A DNA stretch of 64,000 nt from Paenibacillus sp. J23TS9 (GCF_018403225.1 NZ_BOSG01000001.1:1178001-1242000), one strand, 5' to 3'. Shown: positions 37,243 through 46,788, counted from the stretch's first letter. Made by a program: numbers and translations. Notes: a model not told the origin generated them from the sequence alone.

Positions 37243-38505
37243 TTATTGAGCCAAGGATTCCGCAGCTGTCGTAGTCTTACGATGGGATTGTACTCTAAAG
37301 TATCCAGCACTTACAAGCAGACTTAAGAGAAGATTAAAACCGATCAGGATCTGATAATTATGAGCATAATCAAAATTGAAACCGCCGCCCATGGCAGCCA
37401 GCACCCCGCCAAGCTGATGAACCAGCAGCAGAATTCCCGTGTGCAGACCCATATTTTTATCTGTCCCGCCCAGAGACTCTCTGGCTACAAGGATTGCTCC
37501 CGGAACAGCTCCAACATAAGTGGCACCAAAGATCAGCGAGAACAAAACAGGCGATACCGGGAAATGGAGTATCAGCAAGGTGAATGCAGCTGTTCTTAGA
37601 AGGTATAAAATGGCTAACGCTTTAGTTCTGGAGGTATGATCCAGCAGGAAGGAAAATGTGATGCCACCGAATACCTCGAGCAGGCCAAGCAGACTCATTG
37701 CGGATGAGATCATTGCGGTAGAGACATGTGCCTGCTGGTGAATGGCAACCAGGTTCATTTCCACCGTTCCCATACTGATTCCGCAGGTGAGGATACCGAA
37801 TGCGACAACGAGGTATACCGGATGCCTGAGCATTTTCGTGAATATTCTCATACCCGTAAGCCACTTCGCTGCAGGTTTGTTTGTAGACTCGGATGGGGAA
37901 GACATAGCAGTAACGTAATCTTCGTCCTTACTATCCGCTTTTTGATGTTCACGCAGTACAAAAATAATGCAGGGAATAAAGATCAGACTGATCAGAAGCA
38001 GCACTTGATAGACCTTAATCCAGTTGAGTCCTTCCCAAGTGGCAAGAACCGGTACCATTACAGCAAAGCCAAGAGATGTTGAGCTTCCGAGTACAGCCAA
38101 AGCCTTGGCCCGGTGATGCCTGAACCAGCTTGTAATCAAAACATAGCTGGTAGAAGCCCCCAGACCGACAAATCCCGCGAATAATCCATTTCCGATAAAA
38201 TAGCCGAGCTCATTTTGAAGGGTCAGTACAGTGATGATCGAAAGGATTTGACAGCTGCACACGAGCACCATCACCTTTTTGACCCCGAATCGGTCCACAA
38301 GCAGCCCGCCAAGCGGTGCACACAACGCGCCGATAAATGTCGCAACCGACCAGGTCGTACCCAGAAAATTTCTCCCTACACCAAGACTAGATGTAATCTC
38401 CCCCTGGTAATATGAAATGACGAACCGGCTCAGTGATCCGGCAAAGCCGAAGCACCATAGAAATATCAGCAAAAACCAGGCATATTTTTTCTCTCTCCAC
38501 AGCAT
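37243..38505 (-). CDS. MFS transporter
   Basis: This is a 420-residue protein with about twelve hydrophobic segments and the MFS loop pattern GGLLVDRFGVKKV between helices 2 and 3. FSLLDHTSRTKAL is the matching loop in the second half. Oxalate/formate-antiporter-like and monocarboxylate transporters share this form, but the substrate cannot be told. Both TTG 38511 and ATG 38505 are open; GGAGGGAGA is better spaced for ATG 38505. It is divergent from a MocR regulator. Confidence 0.82.
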   Translation of the reverse strand: MLWREKKYAWFLLIFLWCFGFAGSLSRFVISYYQGEITSSLGVGRNFLGTTWSVATFIGALCAPLGGLLVDRFGVKKVMVLVCSCQILSIITVLTLQNELGYFIGNGLFAGFVGLGASTSYVLITSWFRHHRAKALAVLGSSTSLGFAVMVPVLATWEGLNWIKVYQVLLLISLIFIPCIIFVLREHQKADSKDEDYVTAMSSPSESTNKPAAKWLTGMRIFTKMLRHPVYLVVAFGILTCGISMGTVEMNLVAIHQQAHVSTAMISSAMSLLGLLEVFGGITFSFLLDHTSRTKALAILYLLRTAAFTLLILHFPVSPVLFSLIFGATYVGAVPGAILVARESLGGTDKNMGLHTGILLLVHQLGGVLAAMGGGFNFDYAHNYQILIGFNLLLSLLVSAGYFRVQSHRKTTTAAESLAQ

Positions 38506-38661
38506 GGACAATCTCCCTCCGTCGTGTTTGCATCCCTAGCATTGAGTTCTTTTTTTGCCAGTATACAATGATTTGACCTGGCTTTAACCAGCCAATTGGC
38601 AGAATATTCCCCAAACCAATTCGGATTGCATATATAATGTCAGCAGAGGGGAGGGAACGTG

Positions 38662-40140
38662 GTGAATTGGAAGCCAGAGCATTCGAGCGAGATGCCTATG
38701 TATAAACAAATCTATATCCATTTTGAGAACCAAATCCGGAGCGGAACGCTTCAAAGCGGAGCTAGGCTGCCAACCGAGCGGGATCTAGCCCGCAAGCTAT
38801 CTGTCAATCGAAGTACAGTCACAACGGCTTATGACGAGCTTCGATCATCGGGATTAATTGAATCACGTCAGGGAAGTGGTACACGTGTGAGTGGTTTCAT
38901 GTGGGAGACGAAACCGATCAGACAACCTCATTGGCAGCGATATAACCGCAGAGTGGTGTATGACACATCCGAACCGATACGTAACCTGGTACATCAATCA
39001 CTTGGTCATCAAGAGATCATCCATATGATCCGAGGGGAACTGTCTCACGATCTGATGCCGCTGTCATTGCTGCATAAGGCTTCACAGCAGCTGAACTATG
39101 ATGTTCCCTTCAGTTATTTCGAAGATTGGCGAGGGGATGTGCAGCTCAGGGAAACTCTAGCCCGGTTCTTGTCTGCGCGAATGGATATTCATTCGGATTC
39201 CGCAAATATCCTGGTCACAAGCGGCGTTAAGCATGCTCTCTCTCTGATTGCCCGGACACTGCTGCAGCCTGGGGATGCCATTGCGGTCGAGGGTCCGTCC
39301 TACTTATATTCGATGCAGGTCTTTGCAGAGGAGGGGCTGCGCATGGTCAAACTGGAGGTTGATGAGGAGGGCTTGATTCCTGAGCAGCTGCCAACACTTT
39401 ATCAGCAGTTTGGCGTACGCATGGTATTCACCAATCCCACTTATCAAAATCCGACGGGTACCACATTGCCCACATCGCGACGTCACAAACTTCTGGAAAT
39501 ATGCGAGCAGCTCAATATTCCACTTGTTGAAGATGATCCTTACAGTCTCCTTCATTTCAGTAATACATCGCCGGGGGTTCCCGCTATCAAATCCATGGAT
39601 CAGAAAAGTCAGTACGTCATTTATATAGGTACCCTTTCCAAAATATCGACACCCGGTATGAGAATTGGATACGTTTCCGCTCCTGAACAAGTCATTCGAA
39701 GGCTGGCGGAGGCAAAAAACCGTATGGGCTACAGCACAAGTCATATGGGGGAGCGTTTGGCATATTATTTTTTGAATGAGGAGGGCTTGGATACACATTT
39801 GGATAGGGTAAGAAGGGAACTGTCCAGAAGAAGGGAATACATGCTGCAGGCCATACAGCGTGAGGCTGGAGAGTATCTGGAGCTTATCGCGCCTGATGCG
39901 CCTGCCGGTGGATATTATCTCTGGCTTCGTTTGAAAGATGAACATGCTTTCGTTTCTGAGAAGGCTTGGATCGAAAAGGCTATTCAGTACGGGGTAAGCT
40001 TCTATCCTGGATCGGTGTTCGGCGAAGGAGGAAGCAAACTGCGATTAACCTATGCGTCCATTGGCATCGAAGAGATTGAAGAGGGGATCAAGCGATTAGG
40101 CCGTCTGCTGCGGGAAATATCCGGGAATCCAATCGGATAA
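38662..40140 (+). CDS. MocR/PdxR-type regulator (GntR HTH plus aminotransferase domain)
   Basis: The 492-residue protein has an N-terminal GntR winged helix (RLPTERDLARKLSVNRSTVT, residues 35-54). A fold-type I aminotransferase domain with the pyridoxal-phosphate lysine in TLSKISTPGMR follows. MocR proteins use PLP or an amine-PLP adduct as effector. Of two consecutive GTG codons (38659, 38662) the second is better spaced from GAGGGGAGGG and gives the usual MNWKP start. It is divergent from the MFS transporter gene, which is a likely target. Confidence 0.88.
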   Translation: MNWKPEHSSEMPMYKQIYIHFENQIRSGTLQSGARLPTERDLARKLSVNRSTVTTAYDELRSSGLIESRQGSGTRVSGFMWETKPIRQPHWQRYNRRVVYDTSEPIRNLVHQSLGHQEIIHMIRGELSHDLMPLSLLHKASQQLNYDVPFSYFEDWRGDVQLRETLARFLSARMDIHSDSANILVTSGVKHALSLIARTLLQPGDAIAVEGPSYLYSMQVFAEEGLRMVKLEVDEEGLIPEQLPTLYQQFGVRMVFTNPTYQNPTGTTLPTSRRHKLLEICEQLNIPLVEDDPYSLLHFSNTSPGVPAIKSMDQKSQYVIYIGTLSKISTPGMRIGYVSAPEQVIRRLAEAKNRMGYSTSHMGERLAYYFLNEEGLDTHLDRVRRELSRRREYMLQAIQREAGEYLELIAPDAPAGGYYLWLRLKDEHAFVSEKAWIEKAIQYGVSFYPGSVFGEGGSKLRLTYASIGIEEIEEGIKRLGRLLREISGNPIG

Positions 40141-40317
40141 AAAAACAGCGCCGTCGTCTGTGCCTTTTCGGCACCACGATCGGCGCTGTTCCGCTTTTTT
40201 GTTGGCGACTACCTGAGTCATTGGTTTTCGGCTCCATGATATTCGGCCTCCGAGGACCGGTGTAGATTGATTGGCCTGAGCGGATTTCGCTGGCTTATAT
40301 GGCTTTGATTTTTTCAT
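40096..40317 (-). CDS. Possible small lysine-rich protein (or small RNA) read through a hairpin
   Basis: A 73-residue frame starts at an ATG with the strong site AAAGGGGAGA 5 bases upstream. A minus-strand promoter (TTGAGT, 17 bases, TATGCT) lies further upstream. The product would be MKKSKPYKPAKSAQANQS... with many basic residues and no known domain. However, a strong minus-strand hairpin with seven T residues (40141-40190) lies inside the frame, 14 codons before its stop. The transcript may therefore end before the stop codon, which would make it a small RNA or a non-stop message. Confidence that it is a protein gene is low. Confidence 0.35.
   Translation of the reverse strand: MKKSKPYKPAKSAQANQSTPVLGGRISWSRKPMTQVVANKKAEQRRSWCRKGTDDGAVFLSDWIPGYFPQQTA
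40141..40193. terminator. Terminator hairpin, strongest on the minus strand
   Basis: AACAGCGCCG pairs with CGGCGCTGTT, with inner GTGCC/GGCAC pairing. On the minus strand the stem is followed at once by seven T residues; on the plus strand the T-run is interrupted (TTCCGCTTTTTT). It also ends the MocR gene. Confidence 0.8.
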
Positions 40318-40449
40318 TGAAATCTCCCCTTTACTAAAGTTACGGTTTCAGCATAAAACATTTTAAACATGAACTCAAGTAAACTGCGTAAAATGAAAGG
40401 GTATGCTATAATAATTTTGGTTTAAATTGGAAAATGGGAGGTTGAAAAG

Positions 40450-42843
40450 ATGAAACGCGGCAAGATATCTACAAGACAAGCCCAAAAGCGGATTTCCACA
40501 AAAACGGTGGCCAAAACCGTTCTGGCAAGTACCATTGGGTTGAGTCTTCTTCAGATTCCGGTATGGGCAGCTGCCTCCACGATAAGCGGAACTGGATTCG
40601 CGGTAGTCAAGGAGAGCAACGTTGTTACCAATACCCAGACATCAGGAGAAAATGCAAAGATCACGAAGGAGCAAGCAGAGCAAAAAATGATTGCATTGTT
40701 TCCGGCACTTAAAGATGCCAAACTGGAAAATTCCAGTTATTCGGAAACGGAAAACATGCCTGGTCATCAATCCGAATGGATGTTCAACTGGACCATTACG
40801 AAAGGCAACACCACGTACGGCATGAGCACAGGAGTCGACGCAGTGACCGGCGATGTACTCAGCTATTATCAGCCATATAATCTTTCCGCTGAAGAAAATG
40901 CTTATTATCCAGCAGAAATCACGAAGGAAAAGGCCGATAAATTAGCCAGGGATTTTATCGCGCAAGCTGCTCCATCCCTGAAAGCCGGAGAGTTGATTAA
41001 TTCTACTGGTTTGACATATAACACCTCCAAAGCGTTATTTGGACCCGTTACATACAATTTTAATTATAATATCAAAATAAACGGCGTCCCTTCTGATGGA
41101 GAATACATTAATATTGGCATTGACGGCAAAGGCCGGATATTCAGTTACAATCGTTCAGCTACGGATATCCAAAAGTACCCTTCACCTAAACCGTCCATAT
41201 CACAATCCGAAGCTGTAAACGCGTACAAGCAGGATCTGTCCCTTACATTGGCCTATGTACCTTTTAATGATTTTTTCGCCTCTCCCAATTCGAAAATGGA
41301 CTGGAAGCTAGCATACATACCGGCTCCTTACCTGAGCGCAATGGATGCCCTTACGGGTAAAAGATTGAACTCTATTACGAGATCCGAAACGACGGTACCC
41401 AAGGCATTGGAATATACGGCGCTTCCGGCGTCTTCGAATTCCTTTAAAGCACATCAGGGCAAGACATTAACATCGAAGGAAGCGCAGCAGCTTTTTGCCG
41501 ACTTTGCACCTTCGGGTAAGGATTACACATTGTCCACTAACCTTTCAAATTACTGGATGGATGCGAGCAAGCAGGTTTGGAATCTAAACTGGGATAACCG
41601 CAGCGTGATGGGTATGGGGAACGACAGTATCCATATGATGGTGGATGCCGATACCGGGCAGCTTATCAATTATAATATCGCGATATATTCTATGGGCATG
41701 AACAACGCTGAAGATTCGAAAAGCAGCAAGGAATCAAAGAGCAGTACAGCCGTTATTTCAGAGTCGAAAGCCCGTGAAAAAGCGATTGACCTGGTTTCCC
41801 GCTACTATCCTGAGGCAGCCAAAGTACTTAGACTTTCCAATGAGTCATCAACAGACAAGACGGATGGCAAAACCTCTTATAGATTTGTATTCCAGCGGTT
41901 CTACAAGGATCTTCCGGTGTATAGCCAGCAGGTAACGGTCGCTATGGATGGCAGCGGCAAGCTCCTGTCCTACAACATGGGTTCTTTACTCTCTGAAGGC
42001 TTTGAAAAAGAACTGAATTCCCTTACGGCGAAAGTTACGCTTGAGGACGCTCTCCGTACGTACAAGGAAGCTCTGGGGGCCGAGCTGAGATATACCGCAG
42101 ACGGAGGTTACTACACGGAGACCAGATACTTGGAACCAACCGTATCACTCAGTTACGTGCCCACATTCGATGGTGAACGTTCCCTTCCATTCCTGAATGC
42201 CGTTACAGGCAAAAGTGAATTGTATGGCTCCTCTACAACCAAGGATAAGGGAGACCCAGCTAACCTGCCGTCGGATGTTGTTTCTCACAGCGCAAGCAAG
42301 GATCTTGCCATACTTCTTGATTACAACGTCATTACTCCGGGGAGTGATGGCCTGCTCCACCCGGATGCGGAGCTGTCTTACGGGGATATGATGAATATGT
42401 TCTCAAAAGCGGTCATGCCGGATCAAAATTATTATGATTCAGGCCGACTAGGTACGCAGTATAAGGATGTTGCCGCAGATAGTCCATATGCCCAGGCAAC
42501 TCAGCTGTTCACTGACCGCGGATGGCTCCGGAATACAAAGTCCAGCGAGCTTCATCCGGAGCAGAAGCTAACTCGGGAAAAGCTGGCTGATATGATCATC
42601 GACATTCTACATTACGACCAACTGTCCAAGTACTATAACGCGGATCCGAAGGTCATGAGCTTGTCCGATGCGGCATCCATACAAAATAAGGGAGCTGTGG
42701 AGCTTGTACTGAAGCTCGGACTGATGGCGGCCAAGGATGATAAATTTGATCCTGCAAGAGCGGTTACCAAAGCTGAAGCTGCCCAAATTCTCGTATTGCT
42801 TGCCCATCTTCAAGGCAAGGTAGACACACCGATTTCTTACTAA
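40450..42843 (+). CDS. Secreted YcdB/YcdC-domain protein with C-terminal SLH repeats
   Basis: The 797-residue protein has a signal peptide (TVLASTIGLSLLQIPVWAAA, cleavage near residue 42). Repeated PepSY/YcdB-type units follow (KITKEQAEQKMIALFP, EITKEKADKLARDFI, VISESKAREKAIDLV), each with WXLNW- or Y-rich strands. S-layer homology segments cover about residues 610-797 (LHPDAELSYGDMMNMF, YKDVAADSPYAQATQLF, FDPARAVTKAEAAQILVLL). SLH domains bind pyruvylated wall polymers, so the protein sits on the cell surface. Its job is unknown. GGGAGGTTGAAAAG lies before ATG 40450, and an extended -10 (TGCTATAAT) near 40404-40412. Confidence 0.88.
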   Translation: MKRGKISTRQAQKRISTKTVAKTVLASTIGLSLLQIPVWAAASTISGTGFAVVKESNVVTNTQTSGENAKITKEQAEQKMIALFPALKDAKLENSSYSETENMPGHQSEWMFNWTITKGNTTYGMSTGVDAVTGDVLSYYQPYNLSAEENAYYPAEITKEKADKLARDFIAQAAPSLKAGELINSTGLTYNTSKALFGPVTYNFNYNIKINGVPSDGEYINIGIDGKGRIFSYNRSATDIQKYPSPKPSISQSEAVNAYKQDLSLTLAYVPFNDFFASPNSKMDWKLAYIPAPYLSAMDALTGKRLNSITRSETTVPKALEYTALPASSNSFKAHQGKTLTSKEAQQLFADFAPSGKDYTLSTNLSNYWMDASKQVWNLNWDNRSVMGMGNDSIHMMVDADTGQLINYNIAIYSMGMNNAEDSKSSKESKSSTAVISESKAREKAIDLVSRYYPEAAKVLRLSNESSTDKTDGKTSYRFVFQRFYKDLPVYSQQVTVAMDGSGKLLSYNMGSLLSEGFEKELNSLTAKVTLEDALRTYKEALGAELRYTADGGYYTETRYLEPTVSLSYVPTFDGERSLPFLNAVTGKSELYGSSTTKDKGDPANLPSDVVSHSASKDLAILLDYNVITPGSDGLLHPDAELSYGDMMNMFSKAVMPDQNYYDSGRLGTQYKDVAADSPYAQATQLFTDRGWLRNTKSSELHPEQKLTREKLADMIIDILHYDQLSKYYNADPKVMSLSDAASIQNKGAVELVLKLGLMAAKDDKFDPARAVTKAEAAQILVLLAHLQGKVDTPISY

Positions 42844-42922
42844 TTAACACAGCTGTTTCGGCCGGCTGCGAATCACAGCAGTCGGCTCTTTTTTACAAGA
42901 TAAGATATGGAGGCAATTGGAA

Positions 42923-44587
42923 ATGCGTTCTGACAGGATGAATCAAAGCTTGTTACGAAGGTTTATTGGAGTTATTTCTGTATTCTTGTTTATCGGCATA
43001 CTTGTCGTTTCATCACTATGGTTTGAAAATCCCCCAAAAGGGAAGGGGACGGGAACACCCAAAACCTCATTCTCGTCTGAACGGGCGTTTGTTCACTTAG
43101 CCCATATTGCTGTGGAGCCGCATTCCATTTCTTCACCTGAGCTGGAAAAAGTCAGAACATACATAGTGGACCAATTTAAAAGTCTCGGACTCGTCGTTGA
43201 AGTGGAATCTTATCCCATCCAATATAACCGTGGAAATGGTGATGAACATGTTACGCTGAATAACATTATTGCTACTCTCAAAGGCTCTAAAGAAGGCAAA
43301 GCATTAATGATGTCCGCCCATTACGATTCAGTCGCCAGGGGTCCAGGTGCGAATGATGATGGAGTGGCCGTTGCTTCGATGATTGAGACTGCTCGTGCCT
43401 TGAAGGTTCAAGGTAAGCCGCTTCATGACATCTTGTTTGTGATTACGGATGGGGAGGAAGGGGGATTACTGGGGGCGAAGGAATTTTGGAAGGCTTCCAA
43501 GTTCAAAGATCAAGTGGGCATGGTCGCTAACTTTGAAGCTAGGGGTGCAAGCGGTCCATCACTCATGTTTCAAACAAGTAATGAAAACGGCAAGTTGATC
43601 CGTGAATTTGCAGCCATTGCACCGCTACCTGTCAGCAATTCGTTTCTGGCGGATATTTACCGTAAGATGCCCAATGATACAGATTTGACCATCTCCTTGG
43701 GTGAAGGTATTCCGGGCCTGAACTTTGCTTACGTAGGGAGCTGGGACAAATATCATTCGGCTGAGGACACCATCGATAATGTCTCCAAAGCGACGCTGCA
43801 GCATCACGGCGAAAACGCACTTGCAGTAGCGAGCCATTTTGGAACATTGGATCTCAGCGGCCTGAATGCCAAGGATGTTGAATATTTTAATCTCTACGGG
43901 AAAATTTTATATTACCCGCAGTCCATTAATCTTCCATTAGCCATTGTGTTGGCGGCGGCTCTTATTATACTGAGCTGGTTATTTGTTAAACGTAAAACCG
44001 CACGCCTTAGTAACATTGCTGCGGGAGTGGGATTTGTAACGCTTGGCATTATTCTATCGGCACTTATATCTCTAGGTTTCTATGAATTGCTTCATGTTAT
44101 CAATGAGCAAATCAACCTGCAGTTTTATCATTTTAGTTTCCTCGTGATTACACTGATCGTACATGTACTGCTCACAATGTATCTGCGCCGGAGTCGGAAT
44201 GAACTCGAAATGGTCCTTTCAGCTGCATACATGTTCCTCATTCTGGTCTTTGTAATGACCTACTTGATGCCGGGTGCAAGCTATATGTTCAGCCTGCCGC
44301 TCGTGGTTCATTCTATAGTTCTTGCTTTTCTGCAGGGATCGAAGAATCCATCGGCAACACTCCGCCGCAGCTGGATGATTATGATTCTCTCCGTTTTACC
44401 TGTGCTGCTGTTCATGTCTCTGTTCCACCTGCTGTTCATGGCGATGCCGCCGATTGTTAATGTGGTCTGCGCTGTGCTGTTCTCGCTGAACCTGTGTATG
44501 ATTTATCCGCTGATCCGGAATATCTCAGATCTGTTCAAGGAGAATAAAGGTATCAGGAGAGCAGATCCACTACGGATAGAATTGTAA
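42923..44587 (+). CDS. Membrane-bound M28-family zinc aminopeptidase
   Basis: The 554-residue protein has one N-terminal membrane helix, a peptidase domain facing outside (about 50-310) and roughly seven to eight C-terminal helices. Zinc ligands fit HYDSV (His), GANDDG (Asp), DGEEGGLLGA (Glu, Glu) and a late KYHSAEDT (His), as in the M28 family. GGAGG supports ATG 42923 over the TTG at 42917. The fold with a C-terminal membrane domain resembles ER and vacuolar M28 peptidases. It follows the YcdB-SLH gene by 79 bases but a T-run lies between. Confidence 0.87.
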   Translation: MRSDRMNQSLLRRFIGVISVFLFIGILVVSSLWFENPPKGKGTGTPKTSFSSERAFVHLAHIAVEPHSISSPELEKVRTYIVDQFKSLGLVVEVESYPIQYNRGNGDEHVTLNNIIATLKGSKEGKALMMSAHYDSVARGPGANDDGVAVASMIETARALKVQGKPLHDILFVITDGEEGGLLGAKEFWKASKFKDQVGMVANFEARGASGPSLMFQTSNENGKLIREFAAIAPLPVSNSFLADIYRKMPNDTDLTISLGEGIPGLNFAYVGSWDKYHSAEDTIDNVSKATLQHHGENALAVASHFGTLDLSGLNAKDVEYFNLYGKILYYPQSINLPLAIVLAAALIILSWLFVKRKTARLSNIAAGVGFVTLGIILSALISLGFYELLHVINEQINLQFYHFSFLVITLIVHVLLTMYLRRSRNELEMVLSAAYMFLILVFVMTYLMPGASYMFSLPLVVHSIVLAFLQGSKNPSATLRRSWMIMILSVLPVLLFMSLFHLLFMAMPPIVNVVCAVLFSLNLCMIYPLIRNISDLFKENKGIRRADPLRIEL

Positions 44588-44601
44588 TATGGTAAGATTC
44601 C

Positions 44602-44628
44602 AAGCCACCTGTAAAGGTGGCTTTTTTT
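44602..44628 (+). terminator. Terminator after the M28 peptidase gene
   Basis: AAGCCACCT pairs with GGTGGCTT, followed by a T-run of seven. Confidence 0.9.
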
Positions 44629-44636
44629 CTGTTTAC

Positions 44637-44661
44637 ATCAATCAATGTGTTTATTATTGAT
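44637..44661 (+). promoter_or_regulatory. Possible ArsR operator
   Basis: ATCAAT (44637-44642) and ATTGAT (44656-44661) form an inverted repeat with 13 bases between, of the ATCAA-N-TTGAT type described for Gram-positive ArsR proteins. It precedes arsR by about 80 bases. Confidence 0.4.
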
Positions 44662-44740
44662 ATATGGATCTATCAGAAATAAAATATAATCATATGCTTA
44701 TATTCTATTTTAATATTCAGGTAGGTTAGGAGGTTCGCTG

Positions 44741-45067
44741 ATGGATCAGATTATGGATGCTGCGGAGAAGCTGAAGCTTCTTGGCGATAAAACCCGGCTT
44801 ACCATACTTTGCTTGCTAAAAGACCGGGAATGGTGCGTTTGTGAGCTTGTTGAGGTATTATCCATTTCCCAGCCCGGAATCAGCCAGCACATGAGAAAAC
44901 TGAAGTCCCATGGCGTCGTGAATGAGGCCAGAAGAGGGCAGTGGGTCTATTATTCGCTTCGTGTTCAGGACAACCCTTATATTCAGGCAGTGCTTGAGTA
45001 CATGCCAGGAACAACGGGTACATTATCTTTGCTGAACATGAAGGAGCCGGGACAGATTTGTAAATAA
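44741..45067 (+). CDS. arsR: Arsenic-responsive repressor ArsR
   Basis: This 108-residue winged-helix protein has the arsenite-sensing cysteine pair in EWCVCELVEVL (the same CVCEL/CVCDL motif that binds As(III) in known ArsR proteins) and the recognition region SISQPGISQHMRKLKSHGVV. TTAGGAGG precedes ATG 44741. It heads an ars operon of which the pump gene arsB behind it is broken, so the repressor is intact but its main target is not functional. Confidence 0.9.
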   Translation: MDQIMDAAEKLKLLGDKTRLTILCLLKDREWCVCELVEVLSISQPGISQHMRKLKSHGVVNEARRGQWVYYSLRVQDNPYIQAVLEYMPGTTGTLSLLNMKEPGQICK

Positions 45068-45114
45068 GCCTTATATGCATACGTTCTTTAGAAAACAGAA
45101 TTGAGGGTCGTCAC

Positions 45115-45663
45115 TTGTTATCCATTATACTTGCTTTCGTTATTTTTATCGTTACGTTAACGTTTGTCATATGGCAGCCGAAGCAGCGTGATTCCAGTCA
45201 AGGAAGTGCTGATGGGAGCGCCTTGGGCAATCGTATTCTTTTCCATCGGTATGTATGTGGTCGTATACGGACTTCGTAATGTGGGATTGACGGATCTGCT
45301 TGCTGAAGTGATCCGCAGTACGGCGCAGCATGGGGTATTTGCAGCCACGATCTCCATGGGTTTTATTGCCGCTTTCCTGTCCTCGGTCATGAACAATCTG
45401 CCTACAGTCATGATAGATGCGTTGGCGATTGATGCGGCTCATGTCACCGGAGCGGTTAAAGATGCTTTGATTTATGCCAATGTGATCGGTTCGGATCTTG
45501 GACCGAAAAGTACGCCTATCGGCTCACTTGCAACGTTGCTTTGGCTCCATGTTCTTTCTTCCAAAGGGGTTAAGGTGTCCTGGGGGACTTATTTTAAAAC
45601 AGGCATCATTTTGACATTCCGACCCTGCTAATTACTCTTATTGGCTTATATCTTGTGCTATAA
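45115..45663 (+). pseudogene. arsB: Arsenite efflux pump ArsB, decayed by deletion and frameshift
   Basis: The start (TTG 45115, with GAGGGT upstream) encodes [20 protein letters not shown], which matches the first 21 or so residues of ArsB. After about residue 22 the frame changes at roughly 45180-45200 to the part equivalent to residue 275 onward of the 429-residue staphylococcal ArsB ([53 protein letters not shown]). A second frameshift near 45615 separates the last helix ([15 protein letters not shown], stop at 45661-45663). About 250 codons are missing, so no full pump can be made. Positions of the homologous residues are from memory of the family. Confidence 0.88.
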
Positions 45664-45687
45664 TTGGATATATTTGGGGGTGTATTC

Positions 45688-46185
45688 ATGATGAATCGAC
45701 AGAGAGCACGGCTTTTTTGGGGCGTTACCATTATCGCTGTTTTTATCCTAGGGTATAGCTTAGCTGCGCCAGTCCCAAAACAACCGGATACGTCATCCGG
45801 TGCGAGTAAAATATTGAACGAGGTGAACACCATCCATACGGCCCAAGCGAGCACGTTAAAGATGAATCTCGGCTCCATTACGTATGGTGTGGATGATCAC
45901 GTAATCAATCTGGTGTTAGATCTTAATCTTAGCCGACATGAAAAAGTCGGTATCACTTTTATGGGGGCGGATCATAAGGGTATCCTTTTCGGCGATATGA
46001 TTAGCAACTTGAAAGTTGGACATGTTGAAGATGAGACCACCTTTGTGGTGGAGAATAACAGGCTCCTTTTGTGGACGCAAGTACCGGTTCGTTTTCTGGG
46101 GGACGGAAATGAAGCCTGGATCGAAATCATGGATAAGGAAACCGGCGAGAAGATTTCGAATCAGAAATTGACGTTTCCGTTTTGA
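45688..46185 (+). CDS. Small exported or membrane-anchored protein, function unknown
   Basis: The 165-residue protein has an N-terminal hydrophobic stretch (LFWGVTIIAVFILGYSLAA) after a basic start, then a soluble domain rich in beta-strand pattern, ending in QKLTFPF. There is no lipobox cysteine. I recognise no domain. Two ATGs stand in a row (45688, 45691) behind GGGGGTG; either may be used. It lies 24 bases after the arsB remnant and may share its transcript. Confidence 0.65.
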   Translation: MMNRQRARLFWGVTIIAVFILGYSLAAPVPKQPDTSSGASKILNEVNTIHTAQASTLKMNLGSITYGVDDHVINLVLDLNLSRHEKVGITFMGADHKGILFGDMISNLKVGHVEDETTFVVENNRLLLWTQVPVRFLGDGNEAWIEIMDKETGEKISNQKLTFPF

Positions 46186-46329
46186 AGACTAGTATTTATT
46201 TGAACAGCTTTGCTCATTTGGCCGATTTTCAGTGAAAATGCATCAGTTCGCCCATTTCTGATAGAATGTGTATTACATTTTCCTGATCACTGGAATGAAC
46301 TTACATAGAAAGAATGTGAATATACACCC

Positions 46330-46743
46330 ATGATTTCATTTCTGCTGACATTAAAGCGTCTTCTAAGCGGTATTTTTCATGCCTTCAAGCACAAAAATTT
46401 TCAAGTTTTATTTGTTGTGATTCTGTTTGTGCTGTTATCGGGCACATTGTTTTATACACGCGAGGAAGGTTTGTCTGTTATCGATGCATTGTATTTCTGC
46501 ATTGCGACCCTAAGTACGGTAGGACATCCCGATTTTGTACCTCAGACGGCCTTCGGTAAAATTTTCACCATGATTTATATCGTCGTGGGTACAGGCTTGT
46601 TCATGGGACTAATGGGATATATCGCTTATGGCGTGGTAAAGAGCAGCCAGAGGGAAGATAAAGAGGAGAAGGATAAGAACGAAAAGAACGGCAAGGGTGG
46701 AAAGAACGAAGATCAAGTTCACCCAGCCTCTGATCCTCAATAG
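46330..46743 (+). CDS. Two-helix potassium channel with GHPD filter
   Basis: The 137-residue protein has the minimal K+ channel layout: helix (about 24-41), pore helix (49-60), filter and second helix (79-100). The filter reads TVGHPD (residues 63-68), where most K+ channels have TVGYGD. Similar GHP filters occur, as I recall, in small Bacillus channels. The C-terminal 35 residues are a charged tail rich in Lys, Glu and Asp with no RCK domain. The ribosome binding site is weak (AAAGAATG). It is followed by a strong terminator. Confidence 0.8.
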   Translation: MISFLLTLKRLLSGIFHAFKHKNFQVLFVVILFVLLSGTLFYTREEGLSVIDALYFCIATLSTVGHPDFVPQTAFGKIFTMIYIVVGTGLFMGLMGYIAYGVVKSSQREDKEEKDKNEKNGKGGKNEDQVHPASDPQ

Positions 46744-46788
46744 AATATTGCCAAAAAGGATTCATCACGGGCACGTGAGTTTGAAGTG

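Noticed and set aside
45164..45631. A 155-codon frame as a stand-alone small membrane protein gene
   Set aside because: It is the C-terminal third of ArsB in a shifted frame; the ArsB start lies just upstream in another frame, and its last helix is in a third piece.
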